Positions 10,339 to 26,348 of a stretch of 64,000 nucleotides of DNA are shown here, piece by piece. The position numbers and the translations under genes were made by a program. Origin of the DNA: Thioclava sp. GXIMD4216. GTDB taxonomy: Bacteria > Pseudomonadota > Alphaproteobacteria > Rhodobacterales > Rhodobacteraceae. How positions within the stretch are numbered: the stretch's first letter is position 1; the number at the start of each line of letters is the position of its first letter. The stretch spans positions 2,645,501 to 2,709,500 of the forward strand of contig NZ_CP149926.1 in NCBI RefSeq assembly GCF_037949285.1. The letters run 5' to 3'. The notes beneath the pieces were generated by a model that was given only the letters and a program-made list of their open reading frames with translations, was not told the origin of the DNA and made no database searches.

Positions 10339-11069
10339 AGGCCGGTCTCCTTGACCAGAATCTCGGTCGGGCGGGCGGTCTTTTTCCGGCGCAGCAACCA
10401 TGCCACACCGCACAGATCGACAATCCCGACCATCGCACGCTGGAAATTGTTATAGTTGGACTGCCCGCCAAGACGCGGGCGATGGCTGACATCGACCAGA
10501 AGCACCCGTAGCCCTTCGCGCGCGAAGAGCGCGGGCAGATAGCGGTGCATATGGTTGAAGAAAGGCATCAGCAAAAACGCATCGCGGCGGAACGCCTTGA
10601 GGCCACAGCCCGTGTCGCGCGTGCCATCCTGCAAAACCCGCGCCCGCAGCGCATTGGCAAATTTCGAAGCATAGCGCTTCGACCATGTGTCCTGCCGCCC
10701 GACCCGCTGGCCCGCAACAAGCCCCGCCTCGGGATCGGCCAGCAGCGCATCGACGAGTTTCGGAATGTCGGGGGGCGGGTTCTGCCCGTCGCCATCCAGC
10801 GTGCAGCAGATCCGCCCGCGCGCAGCAAGCACACCGCTATGGACGGCCGCACTTTGCCCACCAGACTGCCGGTTGGACAACAGCCGCAACCGCGCATCGC
10901 TTTGCAGGCGCTCCGCGAGGATCTGTCCAGTCGCATCGGTAGAACCGTCATCAATGACGATCACCTCGTAGTCATACCGTGCCTCACACACGCTATGGAT
11001 CTCATCGACCAGCGCCGCAATATTCTCGGCTTCGTTCTTGGCGGGAATTATTATCGTCAGCTCTGTCAT
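10335..11069 (-). CDS. GT2 glycosyltransferase, dolichol-phosphate-mannose synthase/ArnC type
   Basis: A 244-residue GT-A family 2 transferase. It opens with ELTIIIPAKNEAENI, then VIDDGSTDATG and the metal-binding LDGDGQNPP (the DxD-like site). This is the pattern of enzymes that load a sugar from a nucleotide donor onto polyprenyl phosphate on the cytoplasmic face. There are no long C-terminal membrane helices, so it may depend on the LABN protein at the membrane. First gene of the four-gene cassette; its Shine-Dalgarno is weak and the promoter was not identified. Confidence 0.85.
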   Translation of the reverse strand: MTELTIIIPAKNEAENIAALVDEIHSVCEARYDYEVIVIDDGSTDATGQILAERLQSDARLRLLSNRQSGGQSAAVHSGVLAARGRICCTLDGDGQNPPPDIPKLVDALLADPEAGLVAGQRVGRQDTWSKRYASKFANALRARVLQDGTRDTGCGLKAFRRDAFLLMPFFNHMHRYLPALFAREGLRVLLVDVSHRPRLGGQSNYNNFQRAMVGIVDLCGVAWLLRRKKTARPTEILVKETGL

Positions 11070-11201
11070 CTACCGCAGCATTCGTTTCTTGATCGCGCTC
11101 TTGCCATTCCCCTGTAACACTGGGGTGACAGCCATGTCATGTATATCTTGCGCTGTCTCTAACGGGGACGCAGCCCGACCGCTATACACGTTCACGACAA
11201 A

Positions 11202-11226
11202 GGGCCCCGCTGATGCAGCGAGGCCC
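11202..11226 (-). terminator. Terminator after rpoC
   Basis: An 11-bp stem with one G-U pair (11202-11212 with 11216-11226), a three-base loop, and TTTG following on the minus strand. It lies 25 bases past the rpoC stop and ends the rplJL-rpoBC transcript. The remaining sequence up to 11070 shows no gene. Confidence 0.75.
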
Positions 11227-11250
11227 CATGCCAGTTCAGTCAGACCGGTC

Positions 11251-15483
<4,233 letters not shown>

Positions 15484-15521
15484 CTGAAAATCCTTGTTAG
15501 GGGGCAGCAGAGGCGGGGGAA

Positions 15522-15539
15522 AGTAAGGGGGAGGCCCCC

Positions 15540-15544
<5 letters not shown>
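15522..15544 (-). promoter_or_regulatory. Perfect hairpin over the rpoB stop codon
   Basis: A 10-bp perfect inverted repeat (15522-15531 with 15535-15544) with a three-base loop spans the rpoB stop codon and the start of the rpoB-rpoC spacer. It lacks a T-run on the minus strand, so it is not a standard terminator. It may affect RNA processing, rpoC translation or termination on rpoB. Confidence 0.5.
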
Positions 15545-19676
<4,132 letters not shown>

Positions 19677-19852
19677 GCTCGTCGTCACCTTTCGTCTTTT
19701 CGCGTGCGGCGCAATGTCGGGGCCCATTGCGCAACGCCTGGCGATAAGGGGGGCGGCTCCATACCTGCCAACCGTCCCACCGGTCAGCTCCCGAGCCGCG
19801 AACGCCGCCTTGGAGAACACTTTTCAGCAAAAGCACTCTCCGAGACAGGTTC

Positions 19853-19881
19853 GGCTGGGCCCGGAAACTCCGGACCCAGCC
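19853..19881 (-). promoter_or_regulatory. Attenuator-like hairpin between rplL and rpoB
   Basis: A 13-bp stem with a single G-U pair (19853-19865 with 19869-19881) and a three-base loop, 35 bases past the rplL stop. In enteric bacteria an attenuator at this site lowers rpoBC transcription relative to rplJL. No U-run follows on the minus strand, so the equivalent function is inferred from place and stem strength. A TTGACA-like box stands just upstream (19885-19890) but lacks a good -10. Confidence 0.6.
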
Positions 19882-19916
19882 TAGTGTCAAACTCGATGCA
19901 TACGCACCGAACCCAA

Positions 19917-20288
19917 TTACTTGAGTTCGACTTTTGCGCCTGCTTCTTCGAGCTTTTTCTTGATTTCTTCGGCTTCCGCTTTGTTGGCGCCTTCTTTGAC
20001 TTTGCCGCCGCCTTCAACGAGTTCTTTGGCTTCTTTCAGGCCAAGACCGGTGATGCCGCGAACTTCTTTGATGACGTTGATTTTCTTGTCACCAGCGTCA
20101 ACCAGAACGACGTCGAATTCGTCTTTTTCTTCAGCCGCTTCAGCAGCTGCTGCCGGGCCAGCCATCATGACGGCGCCACCGGCTGCCGGCTCGATGCCGT
20201 ACTCGTCTTTCAGGATGGTTTTCAGCTCTTGCGCTTCCAGCAGCGTCAGAGCAACGATTTCTTCGGCGAGTTTTTTCAGATCAGCCAT
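19917..20288 (-). CDS. rplL: 50S ribosomal protein L7/L12
   Basis: The stalk protein L7/L12 (123 residues) recruits translation factors to the ribosome. [19 protein letters not shown] forms the dimerisation domain, an Ala/Gly-rich hinge follows, and the C-terminal domain has [20 protein letters not shown]. Normal length. It lies 72 bases after rplJ. Confidence 0.98.
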   Translation of the reverse strand: MADLKKLAEEIVALTLLEAQELKTILKDEYGIEPAAGGAVMMAGPAAAAEAAEEKDEFDVVLVDAGDKKINVIKEVRGITGLGLKEAKELVEGGGKVKEGANKAEAEEIKKKLEEAGAKVELK

Positions 20289-20360
20289 TTTACTCAGTTC
20301 CTAAGGTTTGGGTTTTCCAACGTCGGGCTTCAAGCCACAACGAAGGCCATAACAGTTTGC

Positions 20361-20873
20361 TTACGCAGCTTTCTCTTCGATGGTCGAGAGAATGCCCGCG
20401 ATGTTCGAAGCAGGCGCGCCAATGGCACCGGCGATGTTCGAAGCGGGTGCACCCAGGCACGACACGATCTGAGCGATAAGCTCTTCACGCGACGGCATAG
20501 CTGCAACGGCTTTAACACCGGCGACGTCAAGTGCATCATTCCCCATAGCGCCGCCGAGGATCGAGAGTTTCTCGTTCCCTTTGGCGTATTCCACGATCAC
20601 TTTCGCAGCTGCGACCGGATCTTCGGAATAGGAAAGCACAGTCATGCCCGTGAGGTACTGAGCGATGCTTTCGCACGGCTTGTCCGCAAGGGCGATCTTG
20701 GCGAGCTTGTTCTTGGCAACGCGCACAGACCCGCCTGCTTCACGCATTTTCGCGCGCAGGTCCTGCATTTCAGCAACCGTCAGGCCTTCGTAGTGGGCAA
20801 CCACCACGACGCCAGAGCTTTCGAAGATCTGGCCGAGCTCGTCGACCACTTTCTCTTTCTGGGCTCTATCCAC
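20361..20873 (-). CDS. rplJ: 50S ribosomal protein L10
   Basis: Ribosomal protein L10 (170 residues) anchors L7/L12 dimers to the stalk base. It begins at GTG (20873) reading [18 protein letters not shown] lies about nine bases upstream and no nearer in-frame ATG fits. In many bacteria the L10-L12 complex binds its own mRNA leader to repress translation, and the long leader upstream fits that. Confidence 0.97.
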   Translation of the reverse strand: MDRAQKEKVVDELGQIFESSGVVVVAHYEGLTVAEMQDLRAKMREAGGSVRVAKNKLAKIALADKPCESIAQYLTGMTVLSYSEDPVAAAKVIVEYAKGNEKLSILGGAMGNDALDVAGVKAVAAMPSREELIAQIVSCLGAPASNIAGAIGAPASNIAGILSTIEEKAA

Positions 20874-21166
20874 AGTTACACTCCAAGTTGGGAGGTTTGA
20901 CCCTCCGGCTCATTTTGCCGGGGCAGCTGCCCCGACTCGGGGTCCGCAACGGTCCGTCCAAGATCACCTTTGGGGCTTCATGCAAAGCACCTTGGAAATC
21001 TGGTCCTTCCCGTCTCAGGCAGGATTTATTAGGTTTGCACCCCACCCACCGTCTCGGACGAATCGTTCCACCATGACCATCAGGCCAGAGGTGCAACAGG
21101 CTGCGTTCCTACACCGTCACGCAACACTTGTGAAGCTTTAATTTTCGCTCAACATATAAAAAGAAA
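20874..21166 (-). promoter_or_regulatory. Leader and promoter region of rplJ-rplL-rpoBC
   Basis: This roughly 290-base gene-free stretch lies between the rplA terminator and rplJ. On the minus strand a possible -35 box TTGAGC stands soon after the terminator (about 21148-21153), without a convincing -10. Further down are several short inverted repeats, including a GC-rich one close to rplJ (CCCCGAGTCGGGG, about 20929-20941). Its place and length match the L10 leader described in many bacteria; I could not fold it reliably by eye. Confidence 0.5.
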
Positions 21167-21186
21167 GGGCGGCCCGAAGACCGCCC
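21167..21186 (-). terminator. Terminator after rplA
   Basis: An eight-bp GC stem with one G-U pair and a TTCG tetraloop on the minus strand, followed by TTTCTTTTT. It lies 25 bases past the rplA stop and separates rplKA from rplJL-rpoBC. Confidence 0.88.
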
Positions 21187-21210
21187 CTCCCCTATCTTTC
21201 CGGACCGTGC

Positions 21211-21909
21211 TTAGTTGCCGGTTGCCGAAGTCAGGTCGATCGACACGCCCGGACCCATGGTCGAGGAGATCGAGACCTTTTTCAGGTAGTTGCCTTTTGC
21301 ACCAGCCGGTTTGGCTTTTGCAACAGCTTCCACGAACGCGCGAACGTTCTGTGCCAGCTGCTCTTCCGAGAAGGACACTTTGCCGATGCCGCCGTGGATC
21401 ACACCGGCTTTTTCGACTTTGAACTGGACTTCACCACCTTTGGCAGCTTCCACGGCCGCTTTCACGTCCATGGTCACGGTGCCGACTTTGGGGTTCGGCA
21501 TCAGGTTGCGCGGGCCGAGGATCTTACCCAGACGGCCGACGATCGGCATCATGTCCGGGGTCGCGATGCAGCGATCGAATTCGATCTTGCCCGACTGGAT
21601 GGTTTCCATCAGGTCTTCTGCGCCAACGATGTCCGCGCCTGCAGCCTTGGCTTCGTCAGCTTTCGGGCCACGTGCGAAAACAGCAACACGAACCGTTTTA
21701 CCGGTGCCGTTCGGCAGGGTCACAACGCCACGGACCATCTGGTCTGCGTAACGCGGATCAACGCCAAGGTTCATTGCGATTTCGAGCGTCTCGTCGAATT
21801 TTGCTTTTGCATTGGTTTTCACCAGTGCAACTGCGTCCTCGACGGTGATCAGTTCTTTGCCTGCGAATGCTTCGCGTGCGGCTTTGGTGCGTTTACCGAG
21901 CTTTGCCAT
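21211..21909 (-). CDS. rplA: 50S ribosomal protein L1
   Basis: Ribosomal protein L1 (232 residues) forms the mobile L1 stalk at the E site. [36 protein letters not shown] and the later [18 protein letters not shown] stretch are typical. It follows rplK by three bases. In E. coli L1 represses the L11-L1 mRNA. Confidence 0.98.
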   Translation of the reverse strand: MAKLGKRTKAAREAFAGKELITVEDAVALVKTNAKAKFDETLEIAMNLGVDPRYADQMVRGVVTLPNGTGKTVRVAVFARGPKADEAKAAGADIVGAEDLMETIQSGKIEFDRCIATPDMMPIVGRLGKILGPRNLMPNPKVGTVTMDVKAAVEAAKGGEVQFKVEKAGVIHGGIGKVSFSEEQLAQNVRAFVEAVAKAKPAGAKGNYLKKVSISSTMGPGVSIDLTSATGN

Positions 21910-21912
21910 GAC

Positions 21913-22365
21913 TTAGCCTTTCACCTCGATACCGATCGACTTCGCGGAGCCGAGGATGATGTTCATCGCGCCTTCGATGTCGTTGGCGTTCAGGTCCGAC
22001 ATTTTCGCTTCCGCGATCTGACGGACTTGGGCTGCGGTGATGGTGCCTGCAACTTCACGACCCGGTGCAACCGACCCCTTCGGGCGGTTACGCTTGCCAA
22101 CCGGCTTCAGGCCAGCAGCTTGCTTGATGAAGAAGGACGCGGTCGGTTGCTTCACTTCGAAAGTGAACGACTTGTCGGCATAGTAGGTGATGACCGTCGG
22201 GATCTTCGCCTGCTTGTCCATTTCCTGCGTCTTGGCGTTGAACGCCTTGCAGAATTCCATGATATTGATGCCGCGCTGACCCAGTGCCGGGCCTACGGGC
22301 GGGGACGGGTTCGCGGAACCCGCTGCGATTTGCAGCTTCAGCTGCCCAACCACTTTCTTAGCCAT
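21913..22365 (-). CDS. rplK: 50S ribosomal protein L11
   Basis: Ribosomal protein L11 (150 residues) binds the GTPase-associated region of 23S rRNA and is needed for stringent-response sensing by Rel proteins. The N-terminus [20 protein letters not shown] and the C-terminal [20 protein letters not shown] are diagnostic. It lies 84 bases after nusG. GAAGGAG lies upstream of the ATG. Confidence 0.98.
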   Translation of the reverse strand: MAKKVVGQLKLQIAAGSANPSPPVGPALGQRGINIMEFCKAFNAKTQEMDKQAKIPTVITYYADKSFTFEVKQPTASFFIKQAAGLKPVGKRNRPKGSVAPGREVAGTITAAQVRQIAEAKMSDLNANDIEGAMNIILGSAKSIGIEVKG

Positions 22366-22449
22366 TTGGCTGCTCCTTCATCACTCTGCCCCGAAGGGCA
22401 AGTTTAGTGGTCACGGCGCGGGCTCATTCCCGACACCTCCCACACTCGC

Positions 22450-22992
22450 TCAGGCGATTTTCTGCACCTGAGTGAATTCCAACTCGACCGGGGTCGGACG
22501 ACCGAAGATCGATACCGTCACTTTCAGGCGGCTCGCAACGTCGTCAACTTCCTCGACCATCCCCGAGAAGCCCTCGAAGGGCCCGTCGGTCACATTCACA
22601 TTCTCGCCCACCTCGAAGGTGATCAGGCTGCGCGGCTCGGCCTTCTCGGCCGAAGCGCTCCCACCGCGATTCAGCATGCGGTTCACTTCCGCATCCGACA
22701 TCGGCATCGGCTTACCCTGATGGCCAAGGAAGCCCGTCACGCGGTTGGTCGAGTTGATCAGGTGATAGCCCTGATCGGTCATATCCATCCGCACCAGCAC
22801 ATAGCCCGGCATGAAGCGGCGCTCCGAGGTGACTTTCTTGCCACGGCGCACTTCGATCACTTCTTCGGTCGGAACGAGAACTTCCTCGATCTCGTCCTCA
22901 AGGCCCTTCTCGGCAACGGACTGCCGGATCTGCTCGGCAACCTTCTTCTCGAAATTCGAGAGAACCATCACCGAATACCAACGCTTCGCCAT
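22450..22992 (-). CDS. nusG: Transcription termination/antitermination protein NusG
   Basis: NusG (180 residues) binds RNA polymerase through its NGN domain and Rho or S10 through the C-terminal KOW domain. MAKRWYSVMVLSNFEKKVAEQI is the expected start, PGYVLVRMDMTD lies in NGN, and GENVNVTDGPFEGFSGMVEEVD is the KOW motif. The start at 22992 matches the family; a longer in-frame reading to 23139 is not supported. It has its own candidate promoter upstream. Confidence 0.98.
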   Translation of the reverse strand: MAKRWYSVMVLSNFEKKVAEQIRQSVAEKGLEDEIEEVLVPTEEVIEVRRGKKVTSERRFMPGYVLVRMDMTDQGYHLINSTNRVTGFLGHQGKPMPMSDAEVNRMLNRGGSASAEKAEPRSLITFEVGENVNVTDGPFEGFSGMVEEVDDVASRLKVTVSIFGRPTPVELEFTQVQKIA

Positions 22993-23142
22993 GCTCGAGC
23001 CTGCCTTTTCCTCATTCGACGCCCAAGACGCCGCGAATTCCCATTTTGTCGCGCCGTTGCCTTGCGGCCCGACCCCGACACCGAAACAAAACGAGCGCGC
23101 ACGATCCGAATCGATGCACGCCCTTTTCCGGAGAGTCATGCT

Positions 23143-23171
23143 CCCATACAGACGTCGCAGGGCTTTTTCAA
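23143..23171 (-). promoter_or_regulatory. Predicted promoter for nusG
   Basis: On the minus strand TTGAAA (23171-23166), a 17-base spacer and TATGGG (23148-23143) lie between secE and nusG, about 150 bases before the nusG start. The -35 overlaps a small GGGCTT/AAGCCC hairpin just past secE. Confidence 0.5.
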
Positions 23172-23194
23172 GCCCGCTCCACCCTATTGGAAGA

Positions 23195-23377
23195 TCAGCC
23201 GATCAGCTGGCCGACTCCCAGTCGAATTACGAAATCGACCCCCGAGAAGAACAACGCCGTCAGCGCCGTCAAGACGAGAACCATAACCGAGGTCAGCACC
23301 ACCTCGCGACGCGACGGCCAAGAAATCTTGCCGGTTTCCGAACGCACCTGCTGCAAGAACCGAAGGGGATTTGCCAT
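23195..23377 (-). CDS. secE: Preprotein translocase subunit SecE
   Basis: SecE (60 residues) is the small clamp subunit of the SecYEG channel. The amphipathic RSETGKISWPSRREVVLTS precedes a single membrane helix of about 20 residues (VMVLVLTALTALFFSGVDFV). Length is typical of the single-helix alphaproteobacterial form. It lies between tRNA-Trp and nusG as in many genomes. Confidence 0.96.
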   Translation of the reverse strand: MANPLRFLQQVRSETGKISWPSRREVVLTSVMVLVLTALTALFFSGVDFVIRLGVGQLIG

Positions 23378-23494
23378 TATGCCATCTTCCTCTAGTCGCC
23401 CGAAACAGGCTGGCTACATTCACGCGCCGCTACACTCCTGTAGCGCCGACCGTCACCAGCCCGCCAACATGAGCACTTCATCGAAGGAAAGGAC

Positions 23495-23570
23495 TGGCAG
23501 GGGCAGAGGGACTCGAACCCGCGACCCTCGGTTTTGGAGACCGATGCTCTACCAACTGAGCTATACCCCT
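23495..23570 (-). tRNA. trnW: tRNA-Trp (anticodon CCA)
   Basis: A 76-base tRNA including encoded CCA. The acceptor AGGGGTA pairs with TGCCCCT, the D arm has GCTC/GAGC, and the anticodon arm TCGGT-CTCCAAA-ACCGA places CCA at 23537-23535. The T arm GCGGG-TTCGAGT-CCCTC has a C-U mismatch at 50-64. It sits between tuf and secE, a common arrangement. Confidence 0.97.
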
Positions 23571-23583
23571 AGGCCGTGAGCGG

Positions 23584-23612
23584 GAGATACAGACCCCCAA
23601 GAGGGAAATCAA
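23584..23612 (-). promoter_or_regulatory. Predicted promoter of tRNA-Trp (and secE)
   Basis: TTGATT (23612-23607), a 17-base spacer and TATCTC (23589-23584) on the minus strand; start of transcription would fall close to the tRNA 5-prime end at 23570. The boxes nearly repeat those of the second tuf gene. Confidence 0.7.
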
Positions 23613-23686
23613 GAGACATTTTCAAGGAATCGCCCCTCGGTGTCATTTTCTTCCCCGCCACAGGCCAACCCTTTCCAGCTGCTTGA

Positions 23687-23750
23687 AATATCCCGGGGTG
23701 AATTGGGGCCGCCCCGGCCCCAAGAGGGGCAGCGCCCCTCCCCCGCCAGA
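23687..23750. repeat. REP-like GC-rich palindromic element
   Basis: Between tRNA-Trp and the tuf terminator lies ATATCCCGGGGTGAATTGGG followed by nested palindromes GGGGCCG/CGGCCCC and GGGGC-AGC-GCCCC. It looks like the short GC-rich interspersed elements found in Rhodobacteraceae intergenic regions. The right end (from about 23731) is shared with the region after the first tuf gene. Confidence 0.4.
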
Positions 23751-23770
23751 CCACAAGGGGCGCAAAGCAA

Positions 23771-23794
23771 AAGGGCGACCCAAAGGCCGCCCTT
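23771..23794 (-). terminator. Terminator after tuf (copy 2)
   Basis: Same hairpin as at 3383-3406 (23771-23780 with 23785-23794) with one G-to-A change that turns a G-C pair into a G-U pair on the minus strand; T-rich sequence follows. Confidence 0.83.
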
Positions 23795-23819
23795 CCGTAT
23801 CGCGCATTCTCCCGAAGGA

Positions 23820-24995
23820 TTATGCGAGGATTTTCGACACAACGCCTGCGCCAACGGTACGACCGCCTTCGCGGATTGCGAAGCGCAGACCGTCTTCCAT
23901 AGCGATCGGTGCGATCAGTTCGACTTCGAACTTCAGGTTGTCGCCCGGCATAACCATCTCGGTGCCTTCCGGCAGCGTAACGGTCCCGGTGACGTCCGTG
24001 GTGCGGAAGTAGAACTGCGGACGGTAGTTCGCGAAGAACGGCGTGTGACGGCCACCTTCCTCTTTGGTGAGGATATAGGCTTCTGCTTCGAACTTGGTGT
24101 GCGGCTTGACCGAACCCGGCTTACACAGAACCTGACCACGCTCGACGCCTTCACGGTCGATACCGCGCAGCAGGGCGCCGATGTTGTCGCCTGCTTCACC
24201 ACGATCCAGCAGCTTGCGGAACATTTCCACACCGGTGCAGGTCGTTTTCTTGGTGTCGCGGATACCAACGATTTCCAGTTCGTCGCCAACGTTGATCACG
24301 CCGCGCTCGACACGACCGGTCACAACGGTACCACGGCCCGAGATCGAGAACACGTCTTCGATCGGCATCAGGAAGGGCTGGTCAACAGCACGTGCCGGGG
24401 TCGGGATGTATTCGTCGACAGCTGCGATCAGCTCACGGATCGAGTTCTCGCCGATTTCCGGATCGCGACCTTCCAGAGCGGCCAGAGCCGAACCCTTGAT
24501 GATCGGAATATCGTCGCCGGGGAAGTCGTAGGACGACAGAAGTTCACGAACTTCCATTTCCACCAGTTCCAGCAGCTCTTCGTCATCCACCTGGTCAACC
24601 TTGTTCAGGTAAACGACCATGTAGGGGATGCCAACCTGACGGCCCAGCAGGATGTGCTCGCGGGTCTGCGGCATCGGGCCGTCAGCTGCGTTCACAACCA
24701 GGATCGCGCCGTCCATCTGTGCCGCACCGGTGATCATGTTTTTCACATAGTCAGCGTGGCCGGGGCAGTCGACGTGCGCGTAGTGGCGGGTTTCCGACTC
24801 GTACTCGACGTGTGCGGTCGAGATGGTGATGCCGCGTGCTTTTTCTTCCGGTGCGCCGTCGATCTGGTCGTAGGCTTTGAAGTCACCGAAATATTTGGTG
24901 ATTGCAGCGGTCAGCGTGGTTTTACCGTGGTCAACGTGGCCGATGGTGCCGATGTTGACGTGCGGTTTGTTACGTTCAAACTTTTCCTTTGCCAT
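23820..24995 (-). CDS. tuf: Elongation factor Tu (copy 2)
   Basis: Second EF-Tu gene (391 residues), identical in protein to the copy at 3432-4607. The start at 24995 was chosen by identity with copy 1; an in-frame upstream ATG at 25043 would add 16 residues absent from EF-Tu. Sequence identity with copy 1 begins exactly at the ATG and runs past the stop through the terminator. Unlike copy 1 it is a single gene with its own promoter. Confidence 0.99.
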   Translation of the reverse strand: MAKEKFERNKPHVNIGTIGHVDHGKTTLTAAITKYFGDFKAYDQIDGAPEEKARGITISTAHVEYESETRHYAHVDCPGHADYVKNMITGAAQMDGAILVVNAADGPMPQTREHILLGRQVGIPYMVVYLNKVDQVDDEELLELVEMEVRELLSSYDFPGDDIPIIKGSALAALEGRDPEIGENSIRELIAAVDEYIPTPARAVDQPFLMPIEDVFSISGRGTVVTGRVERGVINVGDELEIVGIRDTKKTTCTGVEMFRKLLDRGEAGDNIGALLRGIDREGVERGQVLCKPGSVKPHTKFEAEAYILTKEEGGRHTPFFANYRPQFYFRTTDVTGTVTLPEGTEMVMPGDNLKFEVELIAPIAMEDGLRFAIREGGRTVGAGVVSKILA

Positions 24996-25053
24996 CTCGC
25001 GGGACGCCTCTGGTTTGGGGGGCCGGCTGAAGGCCCGTGACAATATCGCGGGC

Positions 25054-25082
25054 TAGATATTTCCCCACAGCAGAAAAATCAA
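25054..25082 (-). promoter_or_regulatory. Predicted promoter of tuf copy 2
   Basis: TTGATT (25082-25077), a 17-base spacer and TATCTA (25059-25054) on the minus strand, about 60 bases before the tuf start. Confidence 0.75.
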
Positions 25083-25231
25083 GCGGGATAAGTGCATTCG
25101 CGCAGCTTTCAGCCATAGTTTTCCTGCCGGAGCATACAGAAGCTTCCCGCGCCGTCTTCCCAACGGGGTCCGCCGTCATCGGCCAAGCGCGACAAAAGCG
25201 CACGGCAGGGCCGGACCCTGCGTCAGGAAGA

Positions 25232-25269
25232 TTGCACAAAATGTGAAATCCGGCATGATATTTGTGCAA
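25232..25269. promoter_or_regulatory. Split inverted repeat in the tuf/DUF533 divergent region
   Basis: A perfect nine-base inverted repeat, TTGCACAAA (25232-25240) and TTTGTGCAA (25261-25269), with a 20-base gap, sits in the 412-base gap between two divergent genes. It could be a paired operator, bound on one face of the helix (centre-to-centre 29 bases), for the plus-strand gene. No clear promoter for that gene was found; nothing else in the gap looks coding. Confidence 0.45.
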
Positions 25270-25407
25270 ATTGTTCACTTCATACGCTCGAGTGGCGAAT
25301 TCTTGCGTAGCCCGCAAGTCACAGTCCCACAGGAGAGGAACCCCTCCCCCTGACTTTTCGTAAGCTACGTCATACACTCGTCATATCTGATACTGCAGGA
25401 GGCCATC

Positions 25408-26259
25408 ATGTCATTCGTCGGAACACTCGCCAAAGTTGCCTTGGGAATGTCCCAAGCAAAAGGCGGCTCCAATCTTGCCCGTGCGGGCAGGGGTGAGGTT
25501 GGTGGCTCTGGTGGTCTCTTGAATGGTGACGTTGACGGCACCGGCGAAGAGCGCATTGCCAATCTGCTGGGCGGCAAAGTGAATCACCTTGGCCAGTTCA
25601 GCGGCAACAGCATGGGCGCCATGCTGGAGCGCCTGGGCCGCAGCGCCTCGCTGGTGCGCCATCGCTCCAGCTCTGCCGGCAGTGGCGGAATGAGCGATGC
25701 GATCTCGCAACTGTCGCGCAATATGTGCGGCGCGCGTGGCGGGCTTGGCAAATTGCTGGAACAGCTCTCCGATGCGACCAGCAGTGAATGTCTGGGCAAA
25801 ACACCGGCGCAGCGCGTCACCTCGGAACGATCCTTCGGTGAAGAGCTGAACTCGGCCTTCGCCAGCGGTGCAGAACCGTGGAAAAAGCCCTCCCCCGCGC
25901 AGAATGTCGCGGCCGCTGTTCTGGTGAAAGCACTGCTGCAATCCGCCAAGGCCGATGAGGTCATCGACCAGACCGAGCGTGAAAGACTTCTGTCCAAGCT
26001 TGACGGCATGCATGGCGAAGAACGCGCCTTTGTCAAACACGTGCTGGAGGCCCCTATCGATATCGAGCGCCTGACCTCGAAGATCCCGTCGGGTCTGGAG
26101 CCGCAGGCCTATGCCGTGTCGGTAATGGCCGCAGACCCTGACTGTGCGAAAGACACCGCTTACCTCGAAGAATTCGCAAATGCGCTCGGTCTGCCCGAGG
26201 CCGTCATCGAAAAGGTCCATACCGAGCTGGGCGTTGCCCCTCTGGCCGTGGCCGCCTGA
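25408..26259 (+). CDS. DUF533 / TerB-like tellurite-resistance-domain protein
   Basis: A 283-residue protein. The N-terminal half (1-165) is Gly/Ser-rich and of low complexity, and may pack on membranes or other proteins. The C-terminal part (about 168-280) is a helical TerB-like DUF533 domain: AAVLVKALLQSAKADEVIDQTERERLLSKL, then the PQAYAVSVMAADPD stretch and FANALGLPEAVIEKVH. YebE of E. coli has the same domain; function is not established. CAGGAGG precedes the ATG. It is monocistronic with its own terminator. Confidence 0.85.
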   Translation: MSFVGTLAKVALGMSQAKGGSNLARAGRGEVGGSGGLLNGDVDGTGEERIANLLGGKVNHLGQFSGNSMGAMLERLGRSASLVRHRSSSAGSGGMSDAISQLSRNMCGARGGLGKLLEQLSDATSSECLGKTPAQRVTSERSFGEELNSAFASGAEPWKKPSPAQNVAAAVLVKALLQSAKADEVIDQTERERLLSKLDGMHGEERAFVKHVLEAPIDIERLTSKIPSGLEPQAYAVSVMAADPDCAKDTAYLEEFANALGLPEAVIEKVHTELGVAPLAVAA

Positions 26260-26276
26260 TCCACCGGACATCAACG

Positions 26277-26305
26277 AAAAGGCGGCCCGAAAGGCCGCCT
26301 TTTTT
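26277..26305 (+). terminator. Terminator after the DUF533 gene
   Basis: An 11-bp perfect stem (26277-26287 with 26293-26303), loop CGAAA, and a T-run to 26305. It could also work for parC on the other strand because A-rich sequence flanks the left arm. Confidence 0.9.
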
Positions 26306-26348
26306 ATGGCTCATGCGGTAAAGGGGCACCGTGACGCCCCCTCCCCGA

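Noticed and set aside
23495..24995. tRNA-Trp as an integration site for a genomic island
   Set aside because: No integrase, no repeated tRNA 3-prime end, and the flanking genes are the normal tuf and secE neighbours.
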